A stretch of DNA of 64,000 nucleotides from Phymorhynchus buccinoides (taxonomy: Eukaryota > Mollusca > Gastropoda > Neogastropoda > Raphitomidae): NCBI GenBank assembly GCA_017654935.2, contig CM065698.1:40621045-40685044 (forward strand). Direction: 5' to 3'. The notes under the pieces are model-generated. The model saw only the letters and a list, made by a program, of their open reading frames with translations. It was not told the DNA's origin and made no database searches. Position numbers and translations under genes: made by a program. Of the stretch, positions 31,105 through 42,366 are shown piece after piece. Position 1 is the stretch's first letter. Every line of letters begins with the position of its first letter.

Positions 31105-31315
31105 TGAATGAAAAATGGTGTTTTACGTCCTTTCGGTCATAGACACATATGGGACATTTGTAAATACAAAGATGGTGGGAACAATACTGGAGGCAATGCC
31201 CAGAGGCAGTGCAACACCAGTAAAGTCCCGATTTTTTTAACAATACAGATATGTGTAGCAGTAACCACGCCTCGGTTAAACCTCATCGGCTATGGTACCG
31301 CCACAAGTATATTAC
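31105..31315 (+). mobile_element. Interspersed element E3, copy 4
   Basis: AATGGTGTTTTACGTCCTTT to CGGCTATGGTACCGCCAC. It is duplicated inverted at about 51455-51665. Confidence 0.75.
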
Positions 31316-32273
31316 AATAAGTATAGTATCAAAATCGATCAATGTCTAATAAAAGTTTCTACAATTGAAAAGGAGACCTTTCTTTTTTATTTTCTTAAAA
31401 AACATTTGTTTGTTTCCTGCATAATTATGTTTTTTCTCTCCTTTTTTGAGAGTAATGAGCGCCATTCAATGCACACAAAAAAACTATGCAATTTCATCAG
31501 TCCATTCCGGCAGTTTCAATCGTCGTAAATAGGAATTGTTCGGAAATAATTAAGGGGAGTAATTTCATAATGTGTGGGAGTGATCTTGCCTAATTCAATC
31601 GGTCAAACAGGGGAAGTTACTCTACCATCAGGCAGATCCCCAGGTCTCGCCTCGTGTGCTTGAGCAGACATACAGCACTTAGAACACCATGTGTCATTCT
31701 AAAAATGATGTCATTTATATTTTTACCTCACATTTTGCAAGTTTTATCAGTTTGTGGCCACTGGCCACCCCTAATTTTTCTAAAAAATATGTTTGCAAGT
31801 CGCTAACTCGCATCCTGAGGCTTAAAGCTTCTACGCCATTATTGCATTGTTGCTATGGTGTTTGACTGAGTAATGGCGGTAGACAACTCTAATTTTCACG
31901 AAGTGCTCTCCCCTATTTTTGTTTTTCCGAAAATCGTCTAATGACATGGTATTCATCTGTATTTATTACAAAATTCGGGACTTTCCTGGTATTGCAGTAC
32001 CTCCAGGATCGTCCCACTATCTTTACATCTAAGAATGTCCCTCATGTACCTCTTCCAGGTCGGAGAACGTTAAACGGATCTTCATCTGTGCCGTCGTTCT
32101 ATTAGACCTACTTTAGGACTTGTGAATAGGCAAGGAAATAATTTTTGGGGTATGGCAACGAAATCATTTTAGTTGGTATGGTCTAACTGTACAAAATTAA
32201 TGGTCACCTTCCGTGTACAGAAAAACACTTTTGTTTTAAATAATGATGGGAATAATCAAAGAAATCCTTTATT
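31316..32273. other. Non-coding sequence, diverged E3-like fragment at 31975-32080
   Basis: CGGGACTTTCCTGGTATTGC, then GTACCTCCAGGATCG and CGGAGAACGTTAAACGG resemble the reverse of E3 and the block at 36808-36905. The rest is unremarkable. Confidence 0.45.
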
Positions 32274-32345
32274 TCCCCATGGCAACACAGTGTTAGAACA
32301 CTCATAATATGACTTAAAACTCACTGTGTTGCCATGGCAAAATAG
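32274..32345. repeat. Palindromic X-box-like element
   Basis: TTTCCCCATGGCAACACAGT with its mirror CACTGTGTTGCCATGGCAAA. The right half (GTTGCCATGGCAAA) is one base from the palindromic RFX consensus GTTGCCATGGCAAC. The inverted copy is at 50408-50480. Confidence 0.7.
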
Positions 32346-32449
32346 AGATATTTTATGAATAATGTTAACGTGTACACAGATCTTAAGCAATTTTCTGTTC
32401 GTAGTAATCTAATATTATTTATGTAAATGACACTTATTTACAGTCACGG

Positions 32450-32560
32450 ATTCACATGTGACAATCAACACACGCGCGTGCGCGCGCGCACACACACACA
32501 CACACGCACACACTCACACACACACACATGCAAGCACGCACGCACACACCAAATTCTGTA
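32450..32560. repeat. CA/GC dinucleotide repeat
   Basis: CACGCGCGTGCGCGCGCGCA followed by imperfect CA. The inverted copy is at about 50200-50282. Confidence 0.9.
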
Positions 32561-32924
32561 TAACGTTTATCTGCGTAGAAAAAGACCAGCTCTTTAATAC
32601 AGCCTCTTTGATAGTTAAAATGTAAAGCGCAGAAAAACAAATGGGGCTACTAGGTGTGGTGAAATCATGATTAAATAAAGTAGTTGCATACACTTCTAAT
32701 TCATTTGCTCTTTTCTGAGAAATCTCCAAGGTAAAAAACAACAACACGAAACCATGAATAGTAAATACAATAGAACAACGATTACATCAAATACGTTATG
32801 TTTTAAGAAATAAAATCATGATCTCGCAAAAGAAATATGTGCTAACATAAAATTTTACAAACTTCGAACTCATTTCCGGAATCTGCTTGACCTTTTTACC
32901 GCCACATAACAACATATTATTATT

Positions 32925-34345
32925 ATTTTTGAAACCTGTTATAGAAAGCATCTGTGCCCTTTTAAGCTCCATATAAAAATAAAATGCTATCCATAAAGCT
33001 GATTGCGTTGATAAATTAGTATATGGATGGGTCTGGAAAAGGGGCAGAGTATGGATTACTGAATTACTGATGAATTCCTTTATGACAATATAAAATGTAC
33101 AAAACGCGGAGTTTAACCATAATCAAGAGGATTATATCATTGGGATACAGACCGCAAGGTCTATGCGGTGAACGACATTTGTATAAAATGGGATACTGAT
33201 AGTAAAGGAGTGTGCAGCTGAAAAGTGCAACCAATCCCCTTAGAAATCAGCAATGAAAAAACTGGGTAGATGAAAAATGCAACCTATTTCTTTTCAAATC
33301 AGCAATAAACAAACACACACAAAAAACTTCCTACATGATAAGATGGCAAGTGCAGTTGACAAAATCGGCGATAAAGAAACTAGCTACTAATATTATTATG
33401 ATTATTTTTGAAACCTGTTATAGAAAGCATCTGTGCCCTTTTAAGCTCCATATAAAAATAAAATGCTATCCATAATGCTGATTGCGTTGATAAATTAGTA
33501 TATGGATGGGTCTGGAAAAGGGGCAGAGTATGGATTACTGAATTACTGGTGAATTCCTTTATGACAATACAAAATGTACAAAACGCGGAGTTTAACCATA
33601 ATCAAGAGGATTATATCATTGGGATACAGACCGCAAGGTCTATGCGGTGAACGACATTTGTATAAAATGGGATACTGATAGTAAAAGAGTGTGCAGCTGA
33701 AAAGTGCAACCAATCCCCTTAGAAATCAGCAATGAAAAAACTGGGTAGATGAAAAATGCAACCTATTTCTTTTCAAATCAGCAATAAACAAAACACACAA
33801 AAAACTTCCTACATGATAAGATGGCAAGTGCAGTTGACAAAATCGGCGATAAAGAAACTAGCTACTAATATTATTATGATTATTTTTGAAACCTGTTATA
33901 GAAAGCATCTGTGCCCTTTTAAGCTCCATATAAAAATAAAATGCTATCCATAATGCTGATTGCGTTGATAAATTAGTATATGGATGGGTCTGGAAAAGGG
34001 GCAGAGTATGGATTACTGAATTACTGGTGAATTCCTTTATGACAATACAAAATGTACAAAACGCGGAGTTTAACCATAATCAAGAGGATTATATCATTGG
34101 GATACAGACCGCAAGGTCTATGCGGTGAACGACATTTGTATAAAATGGGATACTGATAGTAAAAGAGTGTGCAGCTGAAAAGTGCAACCAATCCCCTTAG
34201 AAATCAGCAATGAAAAAACTGGGTAGATGAAAAATGCAACCTATTTCTTTTCAAATCAGCAATAAACAAACACACACAAAAAACTTCCTACATGATAAGA
34301 TGGCAAGTGCAGTTGACAAAATCGGCGATAAAGAAACTAGCTACT
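32925..34345. repeat. About 478-bp tandem repeat, three units
   Basis: Anchors such as CCTGTTATAGAAAGCATCTG at 32935, 33414 and 33892 give a period of 478-479. Units are nearly identical. Each ends with a segment (AAAATCGGCGATAAAGAAAC) related to the 64-bp repeat that follows. The open frames are repeat by-products. Confidence 0.95.
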
Positions 34346-35465
34346 AATATGGCCTACTAATAAAATCAGCGATAAAAGAAACTTCGTGTGGATGACAATT
34401 ACAGCTACTAGTAAGGCCTACTTATAAAATCAGCGATAAAAGAAACTTCGTGTGGATGACAATTACAGCTACTAGTAAGGCCTACTTATAAAATCAGCGA
34501 TAAAAGAAACTTCGTGTGGATGACAATTACAGCTACTAGTAAGGCCTACTTATAAAATCATCGATAAAAGAAACTTCGTGTGGATGACAATTACAGCTAC
34601 TAGTAAGGCCTACTTATAAAATCATCGATAAAAGAAACTTCGTGTGGATGACAATTACAGCTACTAGTAAGGCCTACTTATAAAATCATCGATAAAAGAA
34701 ACTTCGTGTGGATGACAATTACAGCTACTAGTAAGGCCTACTTATAAAATCAGCGATAAAAGAAACTTCGTGTGGATGACAATTACAGCTACTAGTAGGG
34801 CCTACTTATAAAATCAGCGATAAAAGAAACTTCGTGTGGATGACAATTACAGCTACTAGTAGGGCCTACTTATAAAATCAGCGATAAAAGAAACTTCGTG
34901 TGGATGACAATTACAGCTACTAGTAAGGCCTACTTATAAAATCAGCGATAAAAGAAACTTCGTGTGGATGACAATTACAGCTACTAGTAAGGCCTACTTA
35001 TAAAATCAGCGATAAAAGAAACTTCGTGTGGATGACAATTACAGCTACTAGTAAGGCCTACTTATAAAATCAGCGATAAAAGAAACTTCGTGTGGATGAC
35101 AATTACAGCTACTAGTAAGGCCTACTTATAAAATCAGCGATAAAAGAAACTTCGTGTGGATGACAATTACAGCTACTAGTAGGGCCTACTTATAAAATCA
35201 TCGATAAAAGAAACTTCGTGTGGATGACAATTACAGCTACTAGTAAGGCCTACTTATAAAATCAGCGATAAAAGAAACTTCGTGTGGATGACAATTACAG
35301 CTACTAGTAGGGCCTACTTATAAAATCATCGATAAAAGAAACTTCGTGTGGATGACAATTACAGCTACTAGTAGGGCCTACTTATAAAATCATCGATAAA
35401 AGAAACTTCGTGTGGATGACAATTACAGCTACTAGTAAGGCCTACTTATAAAATCAGCGATGAAA
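34346..35465. repeat. 64-bp satellite, about 17 units
   Basis: Unit: TTATAAAATCAGCGATAAAA, GAAACTTCGTGTGGATGACA, ATTACAGCTACTAGTAAGGC, CTAC, with AGC/ATC and AAGG/AGGG variants. It ends about 40 bases short of the stop codon of the exon at 35503, so a transcript of that gene would carry the array in or next to its 3' UTR. Confidence 0.95.
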
Positions 35466-35502
35466 AAAGCTGTATGCAGATGGGACGGGCAACCAGTCCC
35501 TT

Positions 35503-36015
35503 TTAATACCAGCCCCCTTGAGCAGCTCCTCCTCTCCGCATGCCTCCACCACCCCGCTGGGGGCGAGTGACCTTGCCCGCATCTTGCAAAGTCGACAGGA
35601 AACCCCTTCCCAGCTCCTTCAGCCTGGCCGGCACCGGCCCGCTGGTGTAGAACTTCAGCACCTTCACGAAGCCTTCGGAAGCCCTGTAGCTGCCGGGATC
35701 GGCCCGAAACTTCTTGATGCTGTCTTCCAGGTCTTCCAGCTTGGCCATCCAGTAGAGACGGAGCAGCACGGGGTTCACCGAGGCGTCGTTTTCTCCCTTG
35801 GGCCGGACGTGACGGGTGAGGATCCACTTCTCATACTGGGCCAGGTGGAGGACTGGGGTGGATTGAGTGTACTTGATTTTCAGGTCTTCCAGGACGAGCA
35901 GGTCCACCCTGGTCATCAGGCGCTGGGCCTGCTCCTTCATCCGGGGTTCGCCTTCCAGAGCTTTGACCCAGGGAGGCAGCTGCTTGCAGACGCTGTGGCC
36001 GTCGAAGTCCTTTCC
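35503..36015 (-). CDS. EXD1/Egalitarian-like protein, terminal exon
   Basis: A good acceptor (cccatattttctgcag on the - strand) opens 170 codons and a stop. It starts GKDFDGHSVCKQLPPWVKAL, continues through QAQRLMTRVDLLVLEDLKIK and YEKWILTRHVRPKGEND, and ends RGGGGMRRGGAAQGGWY. The last 15 residues are Arg/Gly-rich, as in RNA-binding tails. The middle (about 150 residues, Leu/Lys-rich) is probably helical and is not a domain I recognise; this C-terminal part lies beyond the exonuclease domain. It joins in phase 0 to the exon at 36586. An inverted copy of identical length lies at 46698-47210, differing mostly in the first 75 bases. No AATAAA was found on the - strand shortly downstream; the 64-bp satellite begins there. 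Confidence 0.85.
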   Translation of the reverse strand, partial: GKDFDGHSVCKQLPPWVKALEGEPRMKEQAQRLMTRVDLLVLEDLKIKYTQSTPVLHLAQYEKWILTRHVRPKGENDASVNPVLLRLYWMAKLEDLEDSIKKFRADPGSYRASEGFVKVLKFYTSGPVPARLKELGRGFLSTLQDAGKVTRPQRGGGGMRRGGAAQGGWY

Positions 36016-36585
36016 CTGCAGAAAATATGGGTGAAAGTAGTTCAGGCATGCTCTTAAAATCAGGATTGAGGAAGGCTGGTAGAAAGTAATCTTCATGATT
36101 GGCCAACTTGTCACCCAGAAACACAGTCATATAAAATCAAACATTTCTGCCAACATTGATGGCAGATTAAAGCAAGGGATGATAACTATGCAATTCTAAC
36201 ACTATCCCCACCCAACGTGTATACACAGACAAAGACACATTGGAAGCGATTGTAATACATAATGGCCAACATTTTAATTTCGATCAATATGCCTACATAT
36301 TGATTTGTAGACTTTACCATACAAAGAATGAAGATCCTGACATTATCTGCCACTTGTGCACAAATAATTATTAGGTTATGCGCAAGCAAAGACAAGATAG
36401 AATGTGCACCAGACTAGGCTAATCAAAGCTCAAAGCCGATCCTTTCTTTCCTAGACTCTCACACCTCCTATGCTTTGCCTTCCTTTCCATCCAAATGTCT
36501 TAGTTCCCGACACTAACCACCCTTGCCTTCGGGTCTTCCCCTCTCTACCACACGGTTCATGGGGGTAAGTTCAGACATAACCTAC

Positions 36586-36720
36586 CTTGATCAGCATCTC
36601 CTGCTCCACCTCATCCAGCCTGGCCTGCACCTGCTGCAGCTTCAGGTCCCGGATGACCGGGGGGAGGTTCATGTCGGCCAGTTCGCTCAGGCGCACGTGG
36701 TCCAGGGCTGCCAGCACGTT
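36586..36720 (-). CDS. EXD1/Egalitarian-like protein, penultimate exon
   Basis: 45 codons between cgtgcctggcag and AAG|gtaggt: NVLAALDYVRLSELADMNLP, PVIRDLKLQQVQAKLDEVEQ, EMLIK. It is amphipathic and probably helical. It is in phase 0 on both sides, joining 37508-37691 to 35503-36015. The inverted copy at 45991-46125 has Lys for Gln near the end (VEKEMLIK). Confidence 0.85.
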
Positions 36721-36789
36721 CTGCCAGGCACGAGACAGACAGAAGCTGTCAAGGTTAGCGTTATGAGGGCTGATGCTTTTACAACTATC

Positions 36790-36912
36790 CTTATCTTTGA
36801 AAACACTTTGGGACTTTCCTGGTATTGCAGTACCTCCAGGATCACCCCACCATCTTTATATCTACAAATACCCCACATGTGCCTGTTTCAGGACGGAGGA
36901 CGTTAATCAGAC
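36790..36912 (-). repeat. E3-like fragment in intron
   Basis: GGGACTTTCCTGGTATTGCA to CAGGACGGAGGACGTTAATC. Similar to 31975-32080, and copied inverted at about 45795-45905. Confidence 0.5.
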
Positions 36913-37507
36913 TCTTCTTCTTCGCTATGAGGGAATAGGAACCGCTTCACATTATCCAGCCTTTTTGAAAGAAAATTCAGTTGTGAACTTCGTTCAATTA
37001 CTTGTGGCTGTGTGCCGTCTTAACACTATCAGCAAGCATTGGCTGTATTCCCACAACTGCCTGAGTGAGATGGAAGTAAATGGTGCAGTTGTCAATTCCT
37101 TCCAACCGGTTGGAAGGGTTTCATACGACCAAACTTTGCATTTGTGATGTCTACTCACTCTGTCAACAGCAAGGAAAAATAGGGAAAGGTCAGAACCACT
37201 TTCATCCAACTGGATCGAACAGTCTGAGACGGCTTTAATGGATTACATTGCTGAATATCTATCACGCTAAAATAGTAACGTCTTTTCACATTACACTTCT
37301 CTAACAGGCGTCGTTTCAATGGGCGAACAGTTGATATCTATAATTTGTATAAGACTATTTTGTTTAGAAAAAAACCCATTATCATCCCATGAACAATCTT
37401 AGCATCTGTGCTGTTAAAAAATAATGTACAACCTTTAGACAAGATAAAATAAACAAAACTCCTATTCATTTTTGTTCTTGCGCGAATGCACTTAGTAAAT
37501 CAGTCAC

Positions 37508-37691
37508 CTCATCGGTGATGTCTTTCAAGCGCTGTGTTCCAAGAGTTCCGGCGGCTTTCTTAAAAATGCTGAGCACCATGTCCAGGTCCTCCTTCTTCAG
37601 TGCTTCCCATTCCTCCGTGTCTGCAGCCGCCTTTATTTCTCGCTGCACTCGCCGCTGAAAGCTGGCTGTTAGACCCATGTCTTCCAGAAGT
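37508..37691 (-). CDS. EXD1/Egalitarian-like protein, exon C-terminal to exonuclease domain
   Basis: Acceptor tatttcgattgcag; donor GATGAG|gtgact. It completes an Arg codon and reads LLEDMGLTASFQRRVQREIK, AAADTEEWEALKKEDLDMVL, SIFKKAAGTLGTQRLKDITD, E. It is charged and helical in character. If the donor were not used the frame would run 13 more codons to a stop at 37466, giving a shorter isoform; the exact phase match to 36720 favours splicing. The copy at 45011-45195 has one extra base at its 5' edge. Confidence 0.8.
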
Positions 37692-37741
37692 CTGCAATCG
37701 AAATATTATCAACTACAGCAACAACAACAACAATAACAACT

Positions 37742-37812
37742 AATGTTGCTGAAGCTGCTGCTGCTAGGCACAACAACAACAACAACTACAACTACTACTA
37801 CTACTACTACTG

Positions 37813-37890
<78 letters not shown>

Positions 37891-38176
37891 GTCTAATGCT
37901 GCTACTGCTGTTGCTGCTACTACGAACCTACTAAGCTTAATTTAATTAAAACCCTACCAGATAATCTCCTACTGAATGATGTCATTGATGATGTCATAAC
38001 TTTTGATGTCATAGTCCTAGGATGATATGTTTTTGTTTAGATAAGCCAGGAAAGATATATCTCTAGACTATTTTCTCAGATTGAGTCTACCTGATTTGTT
38101 TTCAACTGTATAATAAGAAAATCGATAATTTCTCAGTTTTCCTGTGGCAATGAAAGGGTTTTAATATAACCACTTT

Positions 38177-38274
<98 letters not shown>

Positions 38275-38340
38275 GGCTACTACTTACTACTACTACAACG
38301 AAGATGACGATGATGAAGACTACTACTACTACTACTACTA

Positions 38341-38402
<62 letters not shown>

Positions 38403-38434
38403 TTACTACTACTACTACTACTACTACAACAAGA

Positions 38435-38467
<33 letters not shown>

Positions 38468-38520
38468 GCTACCACTACTACTGTTACCACTGCTGCTGCT
38501 GTTGCAATAACCATAACAGT
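37742..38520. repeat. (ACT)n/(TAC)n arrays with a MITE-like block between
   Basis: Triplet runs lie at about 37783-37890, 38175-38298 and 38318-38475. 37945-38165 is a copy of the diverged MITE at 3176. Poly-Thr, poly-Leu and poly-Val frames are artefacts. Confidence 0.9.
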
Positions 38521-38959
38521 CATGTATAATCAGCTGGCCCTCCTGAAGTACTCATACACAAACAACCATTATTTCAAAAAAGGTTTGTTATTCGGTTCTC
38601 CTGAAATTGTTTTCAGGTTTATGAAAGGCAAATAAGCTTTTCCTGCTCATCACGAGTTAAGGACCGCTTCAAAAGAAGTGTTGCTGAGCCATTGCATTGC
38701 TTCAAATAGATCAAATAAGGCCTAATAAAATTTGAAACTGAAGAAACCATCTTCAAATGATTTGACTGATGCATCTTTGTGTTACGCGCTTGAAGAAAAG
38801 TTCCTTATAAACTTCTTCTGTGGAGGAGTATAAGTTTAATAGGATGCCCTATTAAGACTTACTTATTTATTTTTATTCCGCACAAACAACGAGAAACCAC
38901 TGATGTTGTGTGTCTCTCCATCAAGGTTGTGTACATGTTATACTGCACGTAGTCAATTA
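38521..38959. other. Intron, unique
   Basis: Nothing recognised. It is present inverted at about 43700-44150 and, degraded, at about 56330-56890. Confidence 0.5.
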
Positions 38960-39405
38960 AACATAGATCTGATCTTTTGTTAGCGTGCAGAATCTGTATC
39001 TGTTCTTTCGTTAGTGTACATATTCTGTATCTGTTCTTTTGTCAGTGTACAGATTCTGTATCTGTTCTTTTGTTAGTGTACAGATTCTGTATCTGTTATT
39101 TTGTTAGTGTACAGATTCTGTATCTGTTCTTTTGTTAGTGAACAGATTCTGTGTCTGTTCTTTTTTGTCAGTGTACAGATTCTGTGTCTGTTATTTTGTT
39201 AGTGTACAGATTCTGCATCTGTTCTTTTGTTAGTGAACAGATTCTGTGTCTGTTCTTTTGTCAGTGTACAGATTCTGTATCTGTTATTTTGTTAGTGAAC
39301 AGATTCTGTATTTGTTCTTTTGTTAGTGTACAGATTCCGTATCTGTTCTTTTGTTAGTGTGCATATTCTGTATATGTTCTTTTGTTAGAGTACAGATTAA
39401 TTTTC
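38960..39405. repeat. 31-bp satellite in the exonuclease intron, about 14 units
   Basis: GTACAGATTCTGTATCTGTT plus CTTTTGTTAGT at a 31-base period. Inverted copy at 43262-43700; degraded third copy at about 56925-57375. Confidence 0.95.
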
Positions 39406-39441
39406 GATTGTCATTATATGAAATTCCAAGAAGTTTCTTAC

Positions 39442-39563
39442 CGCTTCTGCGCAGTGTACATTTCCGGAACGAGAGCGATGACGTCACTGGCCGCATAGGT
39501 TATCATTTCCTGCGTCAGGGGTCGTTTATCCCAGTACTCGCCGTCAGTCCTGTTCATTTTGGC
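39442..39563 (-). CDS. EXD1/Egalitarian-like protein, exon with ExoIII motif
   Basis: Between ttttgcag and AAGCG|gtaaga: AKMNRTDGEYWDKRPLTQEM then ITYAASDVIALVPEMYTAQK, plus two bases of an Arg codon. Y-A-A-S-D is the Y-x3-D ExoIII signature of DEDDy nucleases, and W..RPLT..M..YAA.DV..L.P.MY is characteristic of the EXD1/Egalitarian group (family knowledge). Residues about 154-193 of the model. It joins in phase 0 to the exon at 61362-61568, more than 21 kb away across the palindrome's right arm and the second gap. This is the only intact copy of three. Confidence 0.85.
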
Positions 39564-40291
39564 CTGCAAAAACCCAACACACAATGAGTTCACCTTTGAG
39601 TTAGTGCCTCCTTCGAAGAAATGTTGCTTTGTATTTGTCTGTCTCTTTACGAACACGACTACTCGTAATCTAACGAAGGGCACACACACACACACACACA
39701 CAAAACAGGAAAAAAGAAAGAAAAATAAGAGAAGTGAAATTTAAAATAAGAAAAAGAAAACAACAACAAACTAAAGACCAAAAAAATAGCAAAGGCTGTA
39801 ACAAATAGCATAGCTGGAGGGGGAAAAAACTAACGAAGGGCCCTAATTAAAAATAATAACACCTGATGGAGGTGTACGACATTGCACAACAACTTGACAG
39901 TAAATAATTAAAGGGTTAATCTTTGATGTTAGTCTGATACAAGGTGTGTTTTTCTACTGTTTCTTTCTGCTTATTTCACTAAGAAATTCGCTTTAAAAGT
40001 AACTGAGTCTGTTTAGTTATATTCTTTACATAGCTGTAGTTTGATAACCAGAAATATTGTTTTTAAGATAATCGAGTTTATCCATCAGATACAAAAACAA
40101 AAAAAAGGAAAGGAAAATCATTTGTTTTCTTTTTCTTTTCTTTTTTTATTTGCGAGGGATGCAACCAAGAAACCATAGAGTGACAAGATTTCATCCCAGA
40201 TGTCTTTCATGATGCTTTGCGTTGCGCTTGGCGTCTGAGGTCTGCACTCTTATTCTGTGCCAGTTTACTGTTTCCAACTATGGCCTCCAAA
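39564..40291. other. Intron, low-complexity A-rich patches
   Basis: A (CA)n tract at 39682-39703 and A/G-rich stretches at 39708-39790 and 40085-40150. It is matched inverted at 42370-43080. No gene seen. Confidence 0.5.
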
Positions 40292-40485
40292 TACAGTCAA
40301 ACCTCTATTATAGGATCCTCCGTTAAAAGACCCTCCTCTCATTTAAGACCCATTTTTTTGGAACGGAGTAGTGTAGCTTACTATATTTTATGCATACAAA
40401 CTCGACCTCTGTTATAAGACCCCTCCAATTTAAGACCCATTTTTTCTGACTTTTTGGAAGTCTTAAAATAGAGGTTTGACTGTAG
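40292..40485. mobile_element. Pogo/Tigger-like TA-MITE, subtype 2
   Basis: TACAGTCAAACCTCTATTAT at the left and AGAGGTTTGACTGTA at the right. Related to, but distinct from, the TACAGTGGAACCTCCC subtype. Confidence 0.8.
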
Positions 40486-40491
40486 CAAAGA

Positions 40492-41528
40492 ACGCGGAGG
40501 CAGCTTCTGCTATGGAGAGCTTGGCTAAAACCTTGTGTATAACGAGTGGCCTTACCAGGGTACATCCTGCTCCTTCTGCTATGGAGAGCTTGGCTAAAAC
40601 CTTGTGTATAACGAGTGGCCTTACCAGGGTAGGCTACATCCTGCTCCTTCTGCTATGGAGAGCTTGGCTAAAACCTTGTGTATAACGAGTGGCCTTACCA
40701 GGGTACATCCTGCTCCTTCTGCTATGGAGAGCTTGGCTAAAACCTTGTGTATAACGAGTGGCCTTACCAGGGTACATCCTGCTCCTTCTGCTCCTTCTGC
40801 TGGAGAGCTTGGCTAAAACCTTGTGTATAACGAGTGGCCTTACCAGGGTACATCCTGCTCCTTCTGCTATGGAGAGCTTGGCTAAAACCTTGTGTATAAC
40901 GAGTGGCCTTACCAGGGTACATCCTGCTCCTTCTGCTATGGAGAGCTTGGCTAAAACCTTGTGTATAACGAGTGGCCTTACCAGGGTACATCCTGCTCCT
41001 TCTGCTATGGAGAGCTTGGCTAAAACCTTGTGTATAACGAGTGGCCTTACCAGGGTACATCCTGCTCCTTCTGCTATGGAGAGCTTGGCTAAAACCTTGT
41101 GTATAACGAGTGGGTACATCCTGCTCCTTCCTTACCTAAAACCTTGTGTATAACGAGGCCTTACCAGGGTACATCCTGCTCCTTCTGCTATGGAGAGCTT
41201 GGCTAAAACCTTGTGTATAACGAGTGGCCTTACCAGGGTACATCCTGCTCCTTCTGCTATGGAGAGCTTGGCTAAAACCTTGTGTATAACGAGTGGCCTT
41301 ACCAGGGTACATCCTGCTCCTTCTGCTATGGAGAGCTTGGCTAAAGCCTTGTGTATAACGAGTGGCCTTACCTTACCATCCTGCTCCTTCTGCTATGGAG
41401 AGCTTGGCTAAAGCCTTGTGTATAACGATCCTTGGTACATCCTGCTCCTTCTGCTATGGAGAGCTTGGCTAAAGCCTTGTGTATAACGAGTGGCCTTACC
41501 AGGGCTACATCCTGCTCCTTCTGCTATG
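40492..41528 (+). repeat. 69-bp satellite, forward block 1 (about 15 units)
   Basis: Unit: GGAGAGCTTGGCTAAAACCT, TGTGTATAACGAGTGGCCTT, ACCAGGGTACATCCTGCTCC, TTCTGCTAT. As 69 is divisible by three, open frames run through it in several phases. It ends at the palindrome centre. Confidence 0.95.
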
Positions 41529-41535
41529 GAGAGCT
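41529..41535. other. Centre of the giant palindrome
   Basis: CTGCTATG, a seven-base GAGAGCT spacer, then CATAGCAG. To the left the satellite runs forward, to the right it runs in reverse. Confidence 0.9.
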
Positions 41536-42190
41536 CATAGCAGAAGGAACAGGATGTACCCTGGTAAGGCCACTCGTTATACACAAGGTTTTAGCCAAGC
41601 TCTCCATAGCAGAAGGAACAGGATGTACCCTGGTAAGGCCACTCGTTATACACAAGGTTTTAGCCAAGCTCTCCATAGCAGAAGGAGCAGGATGTACCCT
41701 GGTAAGGCCACTCGTTATACACAAGGTTTTAGCCAAGCTCTCCATAGCAGAAGGAGCAGGATGTACCCTGGTAAGGCCACTCGTTATACACAAGGTTTTA
41801 GCCAAGCTCTTCATAGCAGAAGGACGCAGGATGATAGGACTTACCCTGGTAAGGCCCACTCGTTATACACAAGGATTTAGCCAAGCTCTCCATAGCAGAA
41901 GGAGCAGCGATGTAGCCTACCCTGGTAAGGCCACTCGTTATGCACACAAGGTTTTAGCCAAGCTCTCCATAGCAGAAGGAGCAGGATGTACCCTGGTAAA
42001 GGCCACTCGTTTTATACACAAGGTTTTAGCCCAAGCTTCTCCATAGCAGAAGCTGCCTAAGGCCACTCGCGTTCTTTGTACCCTGGTAACAGTACACAAG
42101 GTTTTACCTCTATAGCAGAAGGAGCAGGATTAGACTACCCCGGTAAGACTTACACAAAAAGTCAGAAGGAGCAGGAAAAAATCGTTATAC
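41536..42190 (-). repeat. 69-bp satellite, reverse block
   Basis: About seven good reverse units followed by progressively damaged ones (41820-42190) with small insertions and truncations. Confidence 0.9.
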
Positions 42191-42203
42191 ACAAGGTCTT
42201 AGC

Positions 42204-42366
42204 CAATTGGAGGTTCTTTGCTACAGTCTTATAACAGAGGGGTCTTATAAACAGAGGTTTGTATGCATAAAATATAGTAAGCTACACTACTCCGTTCCAA
42301 AAAAATGGGTCTTAAATGAGAGTGGGTCTTTTAACGGAGGATCCTATAATAGAGGTTTGACTGTAT
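42204..42366. mobile_element. Pogo/Tigger-like TA-MITE, subtype 2, inverted copy
   Basis: Mirror of 40292-40485, shortened at its left end (GGAGGTTCTTTGCTACAGTC) and intact at the right (AGAGGTTTGACTGTA). Confidence 0.75.

Noticed and set aside
34346..35465. CRISPR-like array (64-bp repeats)
   Set aside because: No spacers; it is a simple satellite with point variants.
35432..35827. 131-codon - strand frame rich in Arg/Pro
   Set aside because: An alternative frame of the terminal EXD1-like exon running into the satellite; the 170-codon frame is supported by splice phase.
35518..36057. 179-codon + strand frame opposite the terminal EXD1-like exon
   Set aside because: A shadow of GC-rich coding on the - strand; it has no splice or domain evidence, and the mirrored frame at 46656-47195 has the same origin.
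37466..37507. Read-through end of the 37508 exon as the true C-terminus
   Set aside because: A GAG|gtgact donor and an exact phase match to the next two exons favour splicing; a short isoform remains possible.
37743..38523. Poly-Thr, poly-Leu and poly-Val open frames
   Set aside because: They are translations of ACT/TAC trinucleotide repeats.
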